Under the pieces are notes generated by a model. The model had not been told where the DNA came from, did no database searches, and worked only from the letters and a program-made list of their open reading frames with translations. Below are positions 49,709-60,631 of a DNA stretch of 64,000 nt, piece after piece. The stretch spans positions 51,367,275 to 51,431,274 of the forward strand of contig OX578146.1 in the NCBI GenBank assembly GCA_951213105.1, read 5' to 3'. The position numbers were made by a program, and so were the translations under genes. Each line of letters opens with the position of its first letter. Position 1 is the first letter of the stretch. The DNA comes from Amaurobius ferox. Lineage: Eukaryota; Arthropoda; Arachnida; Araneae; Amaurobiidae.

Positions 49709-51727
49709 TCAATGAAACGGTGCCACAGTGATATAAGCTGGTGGAGGAGTCTCCTCTGTTTTTCTTTCACCAAAATGAGGGTTATGGATGTACGTCAGTT
49801 TGGTATCAGGGAAAGTTTGAGAAATAGCTTCCGTATAGGGCGGTGGGCCCTCATCAGATGGCAGACCCGATGTTACTCCTTGAGGACTGCTTGTGAAAGA
49901 AAAGTTCACCACTCCTCTACTGTAAATATTTCCTGAAATAAAACATAGAATAGTGAGATCCAGAATCATAAAACAAATTACTACAACACTATTAGAAACT
50001 ACAACATTTCATCAAGAAGTTGATAACATTACTTTCAGGATGAGAACATGAAATGATAACAACGCTGTCAGAAAGAGAACTTGCACGTTTTCTTACTGCT
50101 GGTGCTGTTACTAATTGGTGTTGAAGAATTTCTACAAGTCTCCTAATGCAGAGCTCTGCATTAGAAACACAATTTTAAGAAAAGTACAATATTCCTTTTG
50201 AACTAGGATGTATTGCATGGTCTCAATTTTCACGAAATGTGAAAAATATGTGAAAAATAAATAGCTTTAACTAAAATGCGAAAATGTAAACTTGCCTTTC
50301 TTTTAAAAGAGAAACACCTATTTCTTTACGCTTTGTTCACCACATGCGACGAGCGACAAGCGCAAGATCGATCAGCTAATAGGAAGAGAATGAGCACAGG
50401 AAAAATACGCAATTTTTAAGCTCCAAAAGAACACGCGTGCACGACTCACCTTCCCATTGGCTAGTTAATTTATCCTCAGCGTTCGTCATCTCCACCAAGC
50501 GCGACGATCACTGACGTGAAATAAGTGGGCTATACGAAAACACGGCTCATGCCAAAGTTTTCCCGAAATTGAAAAAAAATCATCTTTTTTCGGCTCGCTC
50601 TTTTTTTCCATTGGCTGATTTATTTTGCGTTTGTCGTTTTTGGGGAAAACCCAGTCAGATTTATTTCATGTTTTTCAGATTTCTTGCTGATAAAGACTCA
50701 TCGTATTACGTTAAACTATAAAATTGTGCTCACCATATCTTAGGGTATCTTCATACCTTACGTACCGGTAAAATGGTATTCTGATAAATTAAATATTATA
50801 TGGTGCATGTGTGTGTTGAAGACCCAGACTGTCCGACTCGTCCAGAGGACTAAGAGCAACTATTTGGACGGCCGGGGTGCATGTGTGTGTGTACATTTCA
50901 AATTATTTTAAAATACAAATTAAGGCGCTAAAAATGTCACGAGAAAAGTGATTTAAATCAACGAAGCCTATAGCACGCAAAATGTAAACAAATCAAGCTG
51001 TTGTAAGATGAGTTCTATAAGAATTGCTGAACTTTTTATCACGTAAATTTATTTAGTTCTGGAGTCTGGAAAATAAGTGATACAAATGAAATATTCATTG
51101 ATTTTACATTGAGAAGCAGACAATTTATAGAATTTATAGCCTTTTTTTTTGATGAAATGTTAAGTTTCTAAGTATAATAAATTATTGTATAGTACTGTCA
51201 TAATTAAAAAATATATGAATGCTGAATGCATCACACTTTAGAGATGTTTAAATATAATTGAATTTCAGTTGGAAAGTGTTTCATAATCAATGCTTTATGC
51301 ACGATTGATCTTTCTTGTTTTATATATCTTTTAGAATTTTGCTAAAACTTTGTTTTACCATTTTGACTGGTTTAGACTAAGTTTTCAATAAGCTCAAACT
51401 CTGCATTTAACTTACCTGCTTCTGCTGTCGCGTTACTCAATCCCATGTCGATGCTCTGATTTGCAGCAGCTTGGAACGTCAAGACTGTTGCAGGTTGCGG
51501 TTGTACAAGAACTGTGCTGGAAGATTGCCTTCTGGACAAGTGCTTGGGGTAGAATTTCCAGCAGAGACAGCAAATGCAAATGATGACTACTACGCAGACT
51601 ACTACTGTGAGGACTGCGATCCAGGCCATAAAGGCGAAAGTGTTACCATCCGAGAGATGTTGGGGTGTGTCTGGGATTTCAGTCCTGTAAAGGCGAGGAC
51701 TGCCATTCTTTTCATTCAGTACAATAT
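49709..51727 (-). CDS. single-pass membrane protein with PPxY tail, 3' exons, duplicate 2
   Basis: Exon A' is 51416-51727 and exon B' is 49709-49932, with the same acceptors, donor and phase-1 junctions as duplicate 1. The split codon reads GGA (Gly). Exon A' is 12 nt longer; the extra residues fall in the membrane span (VVVCVVVIICIC). The ectodomain stub and membrane span differ clearly (TPQHLSDGNTFAFMAW against TTQYFSDDNTFTIIVW), whereas the cytoplasmic exon B' is nearly unchanged and keeps EGPPPYTEA. Reading frames are intact in both exons after duplication, which argues for selection on at least one. Whether the pairs belong to two genes or to alternative exons of one gene cannot be told here. 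The upstream exon is not visible. Confidence 0.7.
50817..50875 (-). mobile_element. SINE 3'-tail hairpin with 15-bp target-site duplication
   Basis: 59 bp, minus-strand orientation, flanked by ggtgcatgtgtgtgt at 50802-50816 and 50876-50890. The matching point in duplicate 1 (about 45417-45436, agtgcatgtgtgtgtacatt) has a single uninterrupted copy, that is, an empty site. It has the same limits as the tails at 21448 and 21998. Confidence 0.88.
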
Positions 51728-52303
51728 CTATAAAATGGAAAACAGAAGATTTCAAATTCCGTCTTCAGTTTCACTCTCTGATAATCCAAATGATAATCTC
51801 TTACGATAATCCAAATGATAATCTCTTACGATAATCCAAAGAAATGATCGAGATATATTATAACACCTAGAGCAGACTAAAAATTAAACATCTAAGAAAG
51901 TAGCAAACAATGCTAGATTGATATACTTACTAATTATAGCAATTACACCAGAAAAGAAAACCCGGTCAAAAAGCACCATTACTTTCTAATCCGAAAAAAA
52001 AATAATAATAACGTATAAAAGTGCAACAATCTAGTGTGACATACACAGAGAGGAGTATAAAAATAAAACAATACCTAACAGCTAACAATCAATGAATAAA
52101 CAACAGATAACAATGAAAATAGAAAAAAAATAAATAAAACAAGACAATCATGGGGATAAATTGGAATAGCGGTAGGCTTACAATGAAGGCCAATTCAGAA
52201 TAGATTCTTCATCAAGACTGAGTATCCATCCAAATTAACCAAGAATAATGCTTGTTTATGAATACAGAGATAGTTAATAACTAATGAACTCTATATACTC
52301 GGC

Positions 52304-52578
52304 ATGTCGATACTCTGATTTGCACCAGCTTGGAAGGTCAAGGCTGTTGCAGGCTGCGGTTGTAGAAGAACTGTGCTGGAAGATGTCTTCTGGAAAAGTG
52401 CTTGGGGCAGAATTTTTTTTCCAGCAGAGACAGCAAATGCAAATGATGACTACTACTGAGAGGATTGAGATCCAGACGATGATGGTGAAAGTGTTATCAT
52501 CCGAGAAATATTGTGTGGTGTCTGGGATTTCAGTTCTGTAAAGGCGGGGGCTGCCATCCTCTTCATTCAGTACAATAG
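52304..52578 (-). pseudogene. broken third copy of membrane-protein exon A
   Basis: It keeps the acceptor (ttttatag at 52579-52586) and the sequence through the membrane span (TIIVWISILSVVVIICIC) and CLCWK. Extra T residues at about 52412-52419 then shift the frame. It is cut at 52304 before the splice donor, so it cannot be joined to an exon B normally. Confidence 0.8.
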
Positions 52579-53157
52579 CTATAAAATGGAAAACAGAAGA
52601 TTTCAAATTCCGTCTTCAGTTTCCCTCTCTGTTAATCCAAATGGTAATCTCTTACGATAATCCAAAGAAATGATCGAGATATATTATAACACCTAGAGCT
52701 GACCAAAAATTAAACATCTAAGAAAGTAGCAAACAATATTAGATTGGTGTGCTTACTAATTAGCAATTACACCAGGAAAGAAAAACCCGGTCAAAAAGCA
52801 CCATGACTTTCTAATTCGGAAAAAAAAAAAAGTATTAAAGTGCAACAATCAAGTGTGACATACACAAAGAGGAGTATGAAAATAAAACAATGCCCAACAG
52901 CTAACAATCAATCAATAAGCAACAGATAACAATGAAAATAGAAAAAAATAAATAAAACAAGACAATCATGAGGATAAAGTGGAATAGCGGTAGGCTTACA
53001 ATGAAGGTCAATTCAGAATAGATTCTTCATCAAGACTGAGTATCCATCCGAATTTACCAAGAATAACGCTTGTTTCTGAATACAGAGATAGTTAAAAACT
53101 ATGAACTCTATATACTCGGCAAAAGAAATATAGAAAGATTGAAAACTGATAAAGAAA
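52304..53157 (-). repeat. partial third segmental unit
   Basis: This corresponds to 45965-46829 of unit 1 and is joined directly to the end of unit 2 at the sequence atatactcggc|atgtcgatac. It is closer to unit 1 than to unit 2 in exon A (TTQYFSDDNTF, short membrane span), so the third unit was probably copied from unit 1 or a common source. Confidence 0.85.
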
Positions 53158-53162
53158 TCAAA

Positions 53163-53233
53163 TATATATATATATATATATATATAATACAAGTAAATTA
53201 TAATTATTCGATTATATATATATATCTATCATA

Positions 53234-53291
<58 letters not shown>

Positions 53292-53300
53292 TATATATAT
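53163..53300. repeat. (AT)n microsatellite cluster
   Basis: Several AT runs separated by short spacers. Reading frames across it are Tyr-Ile artefacts. Confidence 0.95.
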
Positions 53301-53372
53301 TATTATTATATATGTCAGAATTAAAACACCCCTACTCTGAGCTCTTTATACATCGAACTACTCAGTGTAAAG

Positions 53373-54193
53373 GCTCCAAAATTGTTGAACCTACTATTTA
53401 AGACATGGGGAAAGGGATTACGCGAAAAAAAAAAATTAGTTCCAGAAACACCGATAGGTGGCGCTGTACAACAGAAAATATGCTGAAAAGACACAAAATA
53501 ATCACAAAAAAACAAACACATGCGATATGGAATTTTTCCTTTTTAATTTCTTTTGCTGATATAAAAAAAAAGAAGATAAAAAAGTGAAGAAACTTAAACT
53601 GCCATTGTAACTGCAATTTCGCACTGTAAGCACAAAAAATTTGCATAAACCCTTGGTTTGCAGCTACTATGTTCTGGGCATAAAAGGGGATAGAACTGGG
53701 AAATTTTCATTCTTATCAGCGGTGGCTGTCACACTGCCAGAACGCGCTTTGCTTGTGAAACTGTTTCATGAAAACAAAGGACATGCTGCAGTGCACTTCG
53801 AGTTTCGCCGACTTCAGAATTTGCGCAAAGGACCATTACTTCCACAAGCTTTCAAGAGAATGATCGCTCGATTCGAGAAAACTGGACATGTTGGAGTTCA
53901 GCCGGGTCGAGGACGCAAATCGACTCGTTCAGATGTCGTTGACGATGTTGCCACCGCTATTGTTGAACAATCAATGGATAACGTTATACGCAGCATTCCC
54001 TGCATCGATAAGGTCCTTGAGATATGAATGTTTGGTACGTTCGAATAAAATGTGTTACAAATGTGTATTTTGTGTCTTTTCAGCATATTTTCTGTTGTAC
54101 AGCGCCACCTATCGGTGTTTCTGGAACTAATTTTTTTTTTTCGCGTAATCCCTTTCCCCATGTCTTGAATAGTATGTTCAACAATTTTGGAGC
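53373..54193. mobile_element. mariner-like deletion derivative with long terminal inverted repeats
   Basis: The left end gctccaaaattgttgaac is mirrored at 54176-54193. The arms of about 130 bp include cagaaacaccgataggtggc and ctgaaaagacacaaaat. The interior holds only the transposase N terminus (53700-54027). No clear TA duplication is seen. Confidence 0.75.
53700..54027 (+). pseudogene. mariner-like transposase N-terminal fragment
   Basis: It reads LPERALLVKLFHENKGHAA, FEFRRLQNLRKGPLLPQAFK and FEKTGHVGVQPGRGRKSTRS. This is the helix-turn-helix and GRGRK linker typical of one arthropod mariner/IS630-type family. The protein ends with VDDVATAIVEQSMDNVIRSI, where the second helix-turn-helix and catalytic domain should follow; the right terminal repeat starts instead. 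Confidence 0.8.
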
Positions 54194-54534
54194 AAAAGAA
54201 AATTTTGAAAAAATACAAATAAAAAGGATCAAAAGAATGAAAAAGAACCGAGAAATAGAAACAGTCAAACTAGCTTTTTTTAACAGAAAATAAGGAGGGA
54301 ACACAACAAGTCCGGCTGTCGGACTTTGAAAATGACCCTAGTACGACTAGTGCAGCGCCGATTTCATAGAGAGGATAACGCCCACGCAGGACAATAACTT
54401 GGGTAAAAATAGTAGTCGCAGGAGGTTTACCTAAGGTAAAAATAGAAGGAGGGGGTCAGTCAGATTGTCAGTTGCCCGCCAATCTGACATTAGAGGGTGG
54501 AGAATGCAGAGTCCACTTCGACGATAAGAGCTTG

Positions 54535-54725
54535 TAATTTCGTCCCAGTAACTCAACTGGGACGTCTGGGCTAGCCAGTTCGGAGATCAAGGGTTTGATC
54601 CCCGGTTGGGGCAGCAAGGTTCTCTACAATGCTGAGAGAAATAATAATCGAAGGGTTATTTAGACGTCACACACGGCCCAACCAACATAAAATTTTGCTC
54701 ACGAGACCCCTCTAAACGGGATCGA
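54535..54725 (+). mobile_element. second tRNA-derived SINE-like element
   Basis: An A-box-like tctgggctagccagttcgg (54565-54583) and a B-box-like gggtttgatcc (54591-54601) are spaced as in a tRNA, with gggacg before and ccccggttgggg after. The sequence on either side is non-coding. It is not the SINE of 60632-60920. A complete cloverleaf cannot be drawn, so I do not call a tRNA gene. Confidence 0.45.
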
Positions 54726-55310
54726 TCGTGCAAAAATACCCCCAATTTGCTCCATTCTTCGAAAAAAACTATAAAAAAAAAGCTGCAAAAATAAAAAATA
54801 AAAATCATCCTTTTACGACCAAAATTGACCGATTTATAGCTGTTTAAAGTTGGAGCACTTTTTGTGCTGAGAAATGGTCAATACGATCCCTGATCGGTTG
54901 GTTGCCTGAAATGGGACACTTTTATGCGTGGAAAAGCCACTTAAGTCATAAAGTTTAATGCTTCATAACTCGGTGAATTTTGGTCGTAAAGGGAAGATTT
55001 TTTTTTTATTTTGCATGAAATTGTATGAGAATGATTGTCCTAAATATAATTGGTAGGACCGAGGGAACGTATAAAAATTTATATTTCGTATTACTTTCAA
55101 AAATGTCTTTATTGATTTAAACTGTTTCTAAGATAATAGATTTTAAAATTTAACACATTTTTGCAATTGGAAATTTAACTCTGTGACTAAAGGTTGAGGA
55201 AATAGCCATTGGGCACCGATAGTACTGGACACCTATATATATATATATATATATAAAGACATAAATGGAGATATAAAAGAAGAAGGAAGGTAACGTAAAG
55301 TGCTTACACA
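54726..55310. other. unassigned stretch
   Basis: AT-rich sequence with an (AT)n run at 55232-55252. I see no gene or clear repeat. Confidence 0.4.
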
Positions 55311-55316
55311 AAGGCG

Positions 55317-55390
55317 GTAAGGGGTAGTGACCTTACTCCCCAGTTATCAACATGCATGTCTTTAATGCCGCGGCATGCACTCCTGGACGC
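55317..55390 (-). other. structured 3'-tail RNA motif 2, copy 3
   Basis: Hairpin gtaagg/ccttac with loop ggtagtga, then cccag pairing with ctgg further on, the palindrome acatgcatgt and the palindrome tgccgcggca. The order of elements is the same as at 37047 and 38294, but every stem has a different sequence. It lies 206 nt past the RT stop at 55596. Confidence 0.55.
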
Positions 55391-55595
55391 CAGCACTGAC
55401 ATTAGTCAACCTCCGGAGTGACAATCAAAACTATCACAAGACCCTTGATAAAGGAAGGTGATATGAAAAAGTATGGTCCAAGTCATAGAGACAGCCAAGT
55501 TCCTGCACATGCTACCTATTTATAACATCAAAACATTCAAATCAGCAGATTAGATGTCTGTGATGTCATAACTTACAAAGATGTACGATCAAAAT

Positions 55596-56470
55596 TCATA
55601 ATGACCTCAAATATTTACACAAACTCAACCCATATATTTCATTTTTTCCGTAGTAATTTTTGATGTAATGTATCATAAACTGCTTTGGATATTTTTGCAT
55701 GAATGCCTGTAGTACGAATTTTTTGTCACTTTCCAGTCTGGTGACGTCACTGCTTACAATTCTTTTTGTTCTCGCTAGACCACCAATAAATACATTTCTA
55801 AATATATTCAAGTGTAAATTAGAGGTCCAATGTCTGATTCCTGCTGTTGTAATATTATAAGTTATTCTTTTATCATATATATAGAATGAAAGTATATTAT
55901 GGCTGAAATCAATACTGAGATCTAGAAAATTTACTACATTATTCTGGGTTGGTGGATTTTCTTCCAATATTAAATTTGAGTGATAAAATTCAAAATTCAT
56001 TTGAAAATTTTCGTTTTCATAAGCTATTAACAAATCATCAACGTAACGTATGTAAATTATTTCATTGTTAATATGGGACATTTTTTCAAAATGATCAAGA
56101 TAGATGTCTGCTAAAATTGATGAGCATCCCCCGCCCATGGGGATGCCTTTGATTTGCTTATAGAAATTCAGCCCGTTATATAGGTAGATTTCTTCTATAA
56201 CAATCTTTATCAGAGACTATATCTTTCGATTTCTATATATTTTTGCACTTCAAATTCCCCGTACAACGAGTTCAGTATTCAGTATAATACCTTGAGTTCA
56301 ATATTGTTAAATAGTTCCTTAAAATCATAGGTTCTGAAAAATAATTTTGTTTGATGAGGTCTTAAGATCTCTATTACCTCGTAGCTATTTCCGACAATAT
56401 AAGATCCCCGATCTTTAATTTTTCTTAATATAGGTTACAATATTGCAAGAAGTAATTTGTTAGCTTTAGT
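55596..56470 (-). pseudogene. Penelope-like reverse transcriptase fragment, subfamily 3
   Basis: The open part (56190-55596) reads YKQIKGIPMGGGCSSILADI (motif B), IYIRYVDDLLIAYE (motif C with YVDD), VNFLDLSIDFS and IYDKRITYNIT, ending KYLRSL. Upstream, after frame breaks, 56299-56335 encodes TYDFKELFNNIEL (motif A with its Asp). Catalytic Asp residues in A and C are retained, but the frame is interrupted between A and B. The 5' side dissolves into AT-rich repeat at 56513-56570. No endonuclease domain is seen. Confidence 0.78.
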
Positions 56471-56871
56471 TAGGTAAGTTTTGTATCCAATTGTTACAGG
56501 TCTGAAGCTTTATATATATATATTATATATATATAATATAAAAATATAAATTAGTAATATATATATATATAAATATAAATTAGTAAATCCAATGTTAGAA
56601 TGTATGTAGTAACTCATAATACACTATTCCAAAAATTTTCTACAAAATACAAAGAAATAAAAGAAATTAAGACATAAATTGGAAATAATAAAGCGTAATG
56701 CAGGTCATAAAGACAAAGACAATCAACAAATTTCAAAACTGAGAAATGAAAATAAGAAAACAAAAAAATCAAGCAAAAAAGCTTGCACATGGAAGAGCTT
56801 TAGGCTTACGTTAAGTTCATTTCGAGAAAATTCTCTTCGGGTCCATATATCCCTTCGAAATGAACACAAAA

Positions 56872-56936
56872 ATGCTTGTTTCTGAAACACAAGATAGATT
56901 TTATCTATAAACTTGTGTTATATGGACGACAAGCAT
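56872..56936 (-). other. structured 3'-tail RNA motif 1, copy A
   Basis: Stem 1 atgcttg/caagcat, loop strand TTTCTG, stem 2 aacacaag/cttgtgtt, apical stem atagat/atctat with a 3-nt loop, and GGACGAC on the far side. It lies about 280 nt past the RT stop at 57214. Confidence 0.65.
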
Positions 56937-57213
56937 ATAGATTGGAACAATAAAGGAAACATAAATACCTTAAAATACACTTCATTCGTGCAACCATGAC
57001 AAGCAAAATATGGCTAGACCAATGTTGCCATATGCAGAAATGAAAAGATGTGATTAGCTGTTGCCAAAGAGAGTAATAAAAACTGTACTGCGTAAAAGCA
57101 ATAAAAAGAGATATTCAACAGTTAACGCTTCAAGATAAAAAGATGAAAATATAATTTCAAGAGAATGAAGAAGTACGGCTAAAATAAGATACTAAGGAGA
57201 GATTATGAGAATT

Positions 57214-58046
57214 TTAGGCTAACCGAAACTTATTAACTATACCATTTACTAAATATGCAGGATATTTATACATTTTACTGGTAATTTTGAGGTTATTAAT
57301 GTGCAAAGCATGAAATTTTTTATCTGATAATCTATAAATTCTAAAAAGTTGATTAAGTATAATATTTATAAACAATTGAATCGAGTTGCAGGAATTAAAA
57401 GGTAATAATTTATTAATATTAAATTTAAAAAAATCTTTTTTATCATATAAATTAGTAACTATCCCATGAGCAAGTTCTATAATTAGATTTAAATCCAAAT
57501 AATAAATATTATCACTAATAGAAGTTTCATTAGGTATTAATTCCAAATTATCCGGATAGAAATCTATATCTATGACATAGTTATCAGTAAATATAAGACA
57601 AATCAGATCATCTACATATCTGTAAATTTTATAATCTGTTGAAGTAAAGAATTTTTCATACTGATATAGGTATAAATTAGCTAACATACTGCTACTACAG
57701 CCACCTTGTGGAACAGCTGAGACTTATAATTTATTACCTTGAAAGATATAATTATTGAAAAGAACAAAATGGAGAAGCTTAGGAAAAATGGTAAATTTAG
57801 AAAGATGAGAATGATTAGTAATATAAGCATTATATAAAGCTAAAATGACATCATATAGATCAGTGATCTTAATATTATTAAATAGATCTTTAAAATCAAA
57901 AGTTTGAAATCCTATTATTTTACCAAGTGTTTTTAATTTATTTTTTAATTCTTTACTGTTATTTAGAATAATGTAGTTATCACTAGAATCTCGTAAATTA
58001 CTATTTAGTACATTTAAATAATTTAGTAATAATTTACTAGCAGTAG
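57214..58046 (-). pseudogene. Penelope-like reverse transcriptase, subfamily 1, one in-frame stop
   Basis: This is the most complete RT here. In a single frame it shows [20 protein letters not shown] (motif A), [12 protein letters not shown], one TAA at 57724-57726, VPQGGCSSMLANLYL (motif B), IYRYVDDLICL (motif C), YLDLNLI, LYDKKDFFKFNI and a HALHINNLKITSK tail to 57214. Apart from the stop, the frame is uninterrupted from the (AT)n tract at 58046 to the end. The N-terminal 90 or so codons of the same frame in the tract are Tyr-Ile repeat and not protein. The stop lies between motifs A and B, so no active enzyme is made unless it is read through. Confidence 0.8.
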
Positions 58047-58205
<159 letters not shown>

Positions 58206-58572
58206 GAAAGATTTTAATCGAAAACTATGCATAAACTACTGTATGTACAAAAAAACCCATCTCTAACATATCTGTTACAAATGAGTAACTATAGACCAAG
58301 ACTAAGGATAAAAATAGAAGGTAACATATCACTACAATGGAAAGGGGGATGAGAAGAATATTAGGATACAAAAATCACAAAAAGTATATATAAATATAGA
58401 TAAAAATGAAAAAGAAAACACGGCAAAAATGAGAAAAGGCAATAATAATTAGCTCAAGATAAAAGATTAAGACATAGAGATAAATCAATTGAAACTACAC
58501 ACAAAATGGCGGTTAGTTCGAAATTGCATTCTCATCAGGACAGCCATACAATTCGAATTAAAACCGATAGAA

Positions 58573-58637
58573 TAGCCAGTTTCTGACAATGGCGATAGTA
58601 TTTAACTATAGACACCATTGGAACTGTCTACTGGCTA
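58573..58637 (-). other. structured 3'-tail RNA motif 1, copy C
   Basis: Stem 1 tagccagt/actggcta, loop strand TTCTG, stem 2 caatgg/ccattg, apical stem atag/ctat. The layout is the same as in the other two copies, with different stem sequences; the GGACGAC strand is replaced by ctgtc. It lies about 360 nt past the RT stop at 58996. Confidence 0.6.
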
Positions 58638-58995
58638 GTGGAAGGAGAAAAATAAATCAATTGAATTACAAATCAGAAAAATAATACCTCCTCGAACAGA
58701 AATATTAACTCTCAAGCATTGCTACCACGTGTAGGTTGAACAAGCGACTGAGCATATCACCTTACTTCGGCAATGCGAGTGGGCACCGGAATGAATACAT
58801 TTGAACGATACATAATATGTATGGAGACTTTCAAAAATAGTAATCAATATAGGACTCAGGACAAGTGGAAAAAAGTCATTCGAAAATAGTAAACAGTATT
58901 AGACTCAGGTCAAGTGGTAAGTTAGGTGATAGGAATGGGTGAATTCTCAAAAATGAGTTATCCAATCAAAGATAAATAATGCATGTGTAAAATTA

Positions 58996-59306
58996 TTACA
59001 TGGTATATTTGAAATTATTAATAATATTATTTACAAATACTTCCGGATATTGGTAATTTTGACAAATGCGTTTAAGATTATTGATGTGGAGAAAGTGAAG
59101 CCGAGGATCGGAAAGTCGATGTATTCGAAATAGCTGGTTTAAAATGATGTTTCTAAATAATTGAATAGAATTACAAGATTGATATGATAGCAGCTTTATG
59201 ATAGTGAAGTTGTAAGAATCTTTTTTATCATATAGATTGGTGATTACATGATTATTGAGGGTATCTAAATTTAGGTCTAAAAAATTTACAGTTTGACTAA
59301 CGATAC
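58996..59306 (-). pseudogene. 5'-truncated RT C-terminal fragment, subfamily 1
   Basis: The minus-strand frame is open throughout: SQTVNFLDLNLDTLNNHV, NLYDKKDSYNFTIIKLL, FRNIILNQLFRIHRLSD and HFLHINNLKRICQNYQ, ending in a TAA at 58996-58998. It is nearly the same protein as the 3' part of the copy at 28314-28965, without that copy's stops. The 5' break falls at a (TG)n/(AT)n tract (59307-59335). No catalytic motif is present. Confidence 0.72.
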
Positions 59307-59339
59307 ATATGTATGTGTGTGTGTATTAATATGTGTATA

Positions 59340-60630
59340 CAATTTAAATGCTATTGGAATTTGCAAATATTTTAAACTATGAGCGACGCGGATATATTTT
59401 CTAGTTTAGATATAAAAATGAAGCAATCTTCCAGGAGTAGTTTGAGAAATAAAGCATATTCAGAAATTCTCCCTGCTCTTTTCGATTCAATAGAATTTTG
59501 AAACATTATGTTCGAAACTTCTTCCCATAATAACAAATATATCCATGGAAGGTCTCACCTGGAATTCTATCAATTTTGTATTTTGATATCCAAAGTGTGG
59601 AATAAAATATCGTCGTGAAAATGTGGAATTTGATCGATGTCGCAAAAACCACATTCTCTCTTGACAGTGAGGCTGTACTCTTACGAAATGGCATGAAAAT
59701 AGTTCAAATATATATATTCTGTACAAGTAGCGCTGTGAAATTAAATATTTATTTTAAACTCAAATCTCGTTCTGATAGAAATTTCATTCTGACTCGAATT
59801 TTCCTTTGAGACTACTCAGTTAATTATGAAGTTGTAACTACAAGGCTGGGAAGAAAATAAGTTTTTAAATAAAATATATATAATAATTGCCTAACGTGTT
59901 TTTATCTTCCCACCCCTTCATATGTCCCCCCCCCCCCCGGTGACCTAAAGGAACAAGGAACTGATTTCTTGATTCCCTCCACCGAGAGGAGGGGGGGGGG
60001 GGGAGGGCTGAGAATTTCGGAAAGCTTTTCCAGGAGCTCTAGAAGTCTCCCCCTGTTAACCGTTGATCTAGAAAATTGAGTCTTTGCACACTTATATAGT
60101 AGAGGTTTGTACGAGCCAAAATTTAAGATTTTCAACCGGTCCGGTCCGACAATACCAATATTTGAGCCCAACTCGAATAATTTTACAAATGTTGAACCTG
60201 AGCCCGGCCCGATTTGGCCTAAAGAAGACCTTGAATTTCAGCTCGGTCCAGTCCGTTTAGTAGGCAGGGCTGCGGTAGCCTTACTTGCGATAAAAAATTA
60301 AACAGATTGAAAATCACCACAATTATGTTCAGTTATAGAAAATATCTACAAGATTTTTTGTGAACATCCCGGGAATGTATATGATCACGTCTACAAGTGT
60401 ATGTTCACTCCCATTTTTAGCATCTAGCGTTTTGTTTTGTTTGGGGCATTAGAATAATGTTATTTGCAATAAATATGAAAAAGGACGGGGATAAATGTAG
60501 ACAGACTGTCTCATTGCGATTGTTTCCGCAGGTGCTCAAATAAGCAAGGCAAAGACTGAAATTGAAAGGTGTGGATTTCATCTTGGCACTCATTTTGCCA
60601 TTTTATATTTTCTTTTATTATATCATAGGT
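59340..60630. other. unassigned stretch
   Basis: AT-rich sequence with poly-C (59925-59938) and poly-G (59990-60002) tracts. Frames such as 59487-59726 and 59902-60171 have no recognised domain. Confidence 0.4.
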
Positions 60631-60631
60631 T

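Larger units (their letters stand above)
48449..52303. repeat. segmental duplication, unit 2
   Basis: This matches 42615-46795 with substitutions and indels. Features private to this copy are a 59-bp SINE-tail insertion (50817-50875), a 30-bp tandem duplication (ccaaatgataatctcttacg repeated at about 51785 and 51816), and a shorter intron between exons A and B. It ends at 52303, where a partial third unit begins. Confidence 0.9.

Noticed and set aside
54535..54725. Functional tRNA gene
   Set aside because: A and B boxes are present but no acceptor stem or full cloverleaf can be drawn. It is better read as a SINE head.
36361..56936. Hammerhead ribozyme in the RT 3' tails
   Set aside because: A GAAA next to a stem and a GUC-like site can be placed, but the CUGANGA core is absent in all three copies. 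The structure is kept only as an unassigned motif.
60107..60301. Pro/Glu-rich frame EPNSNNFTNVEPEPGP
   Set aside because: It has low complexity, no homology recognised and no gene structure around it.
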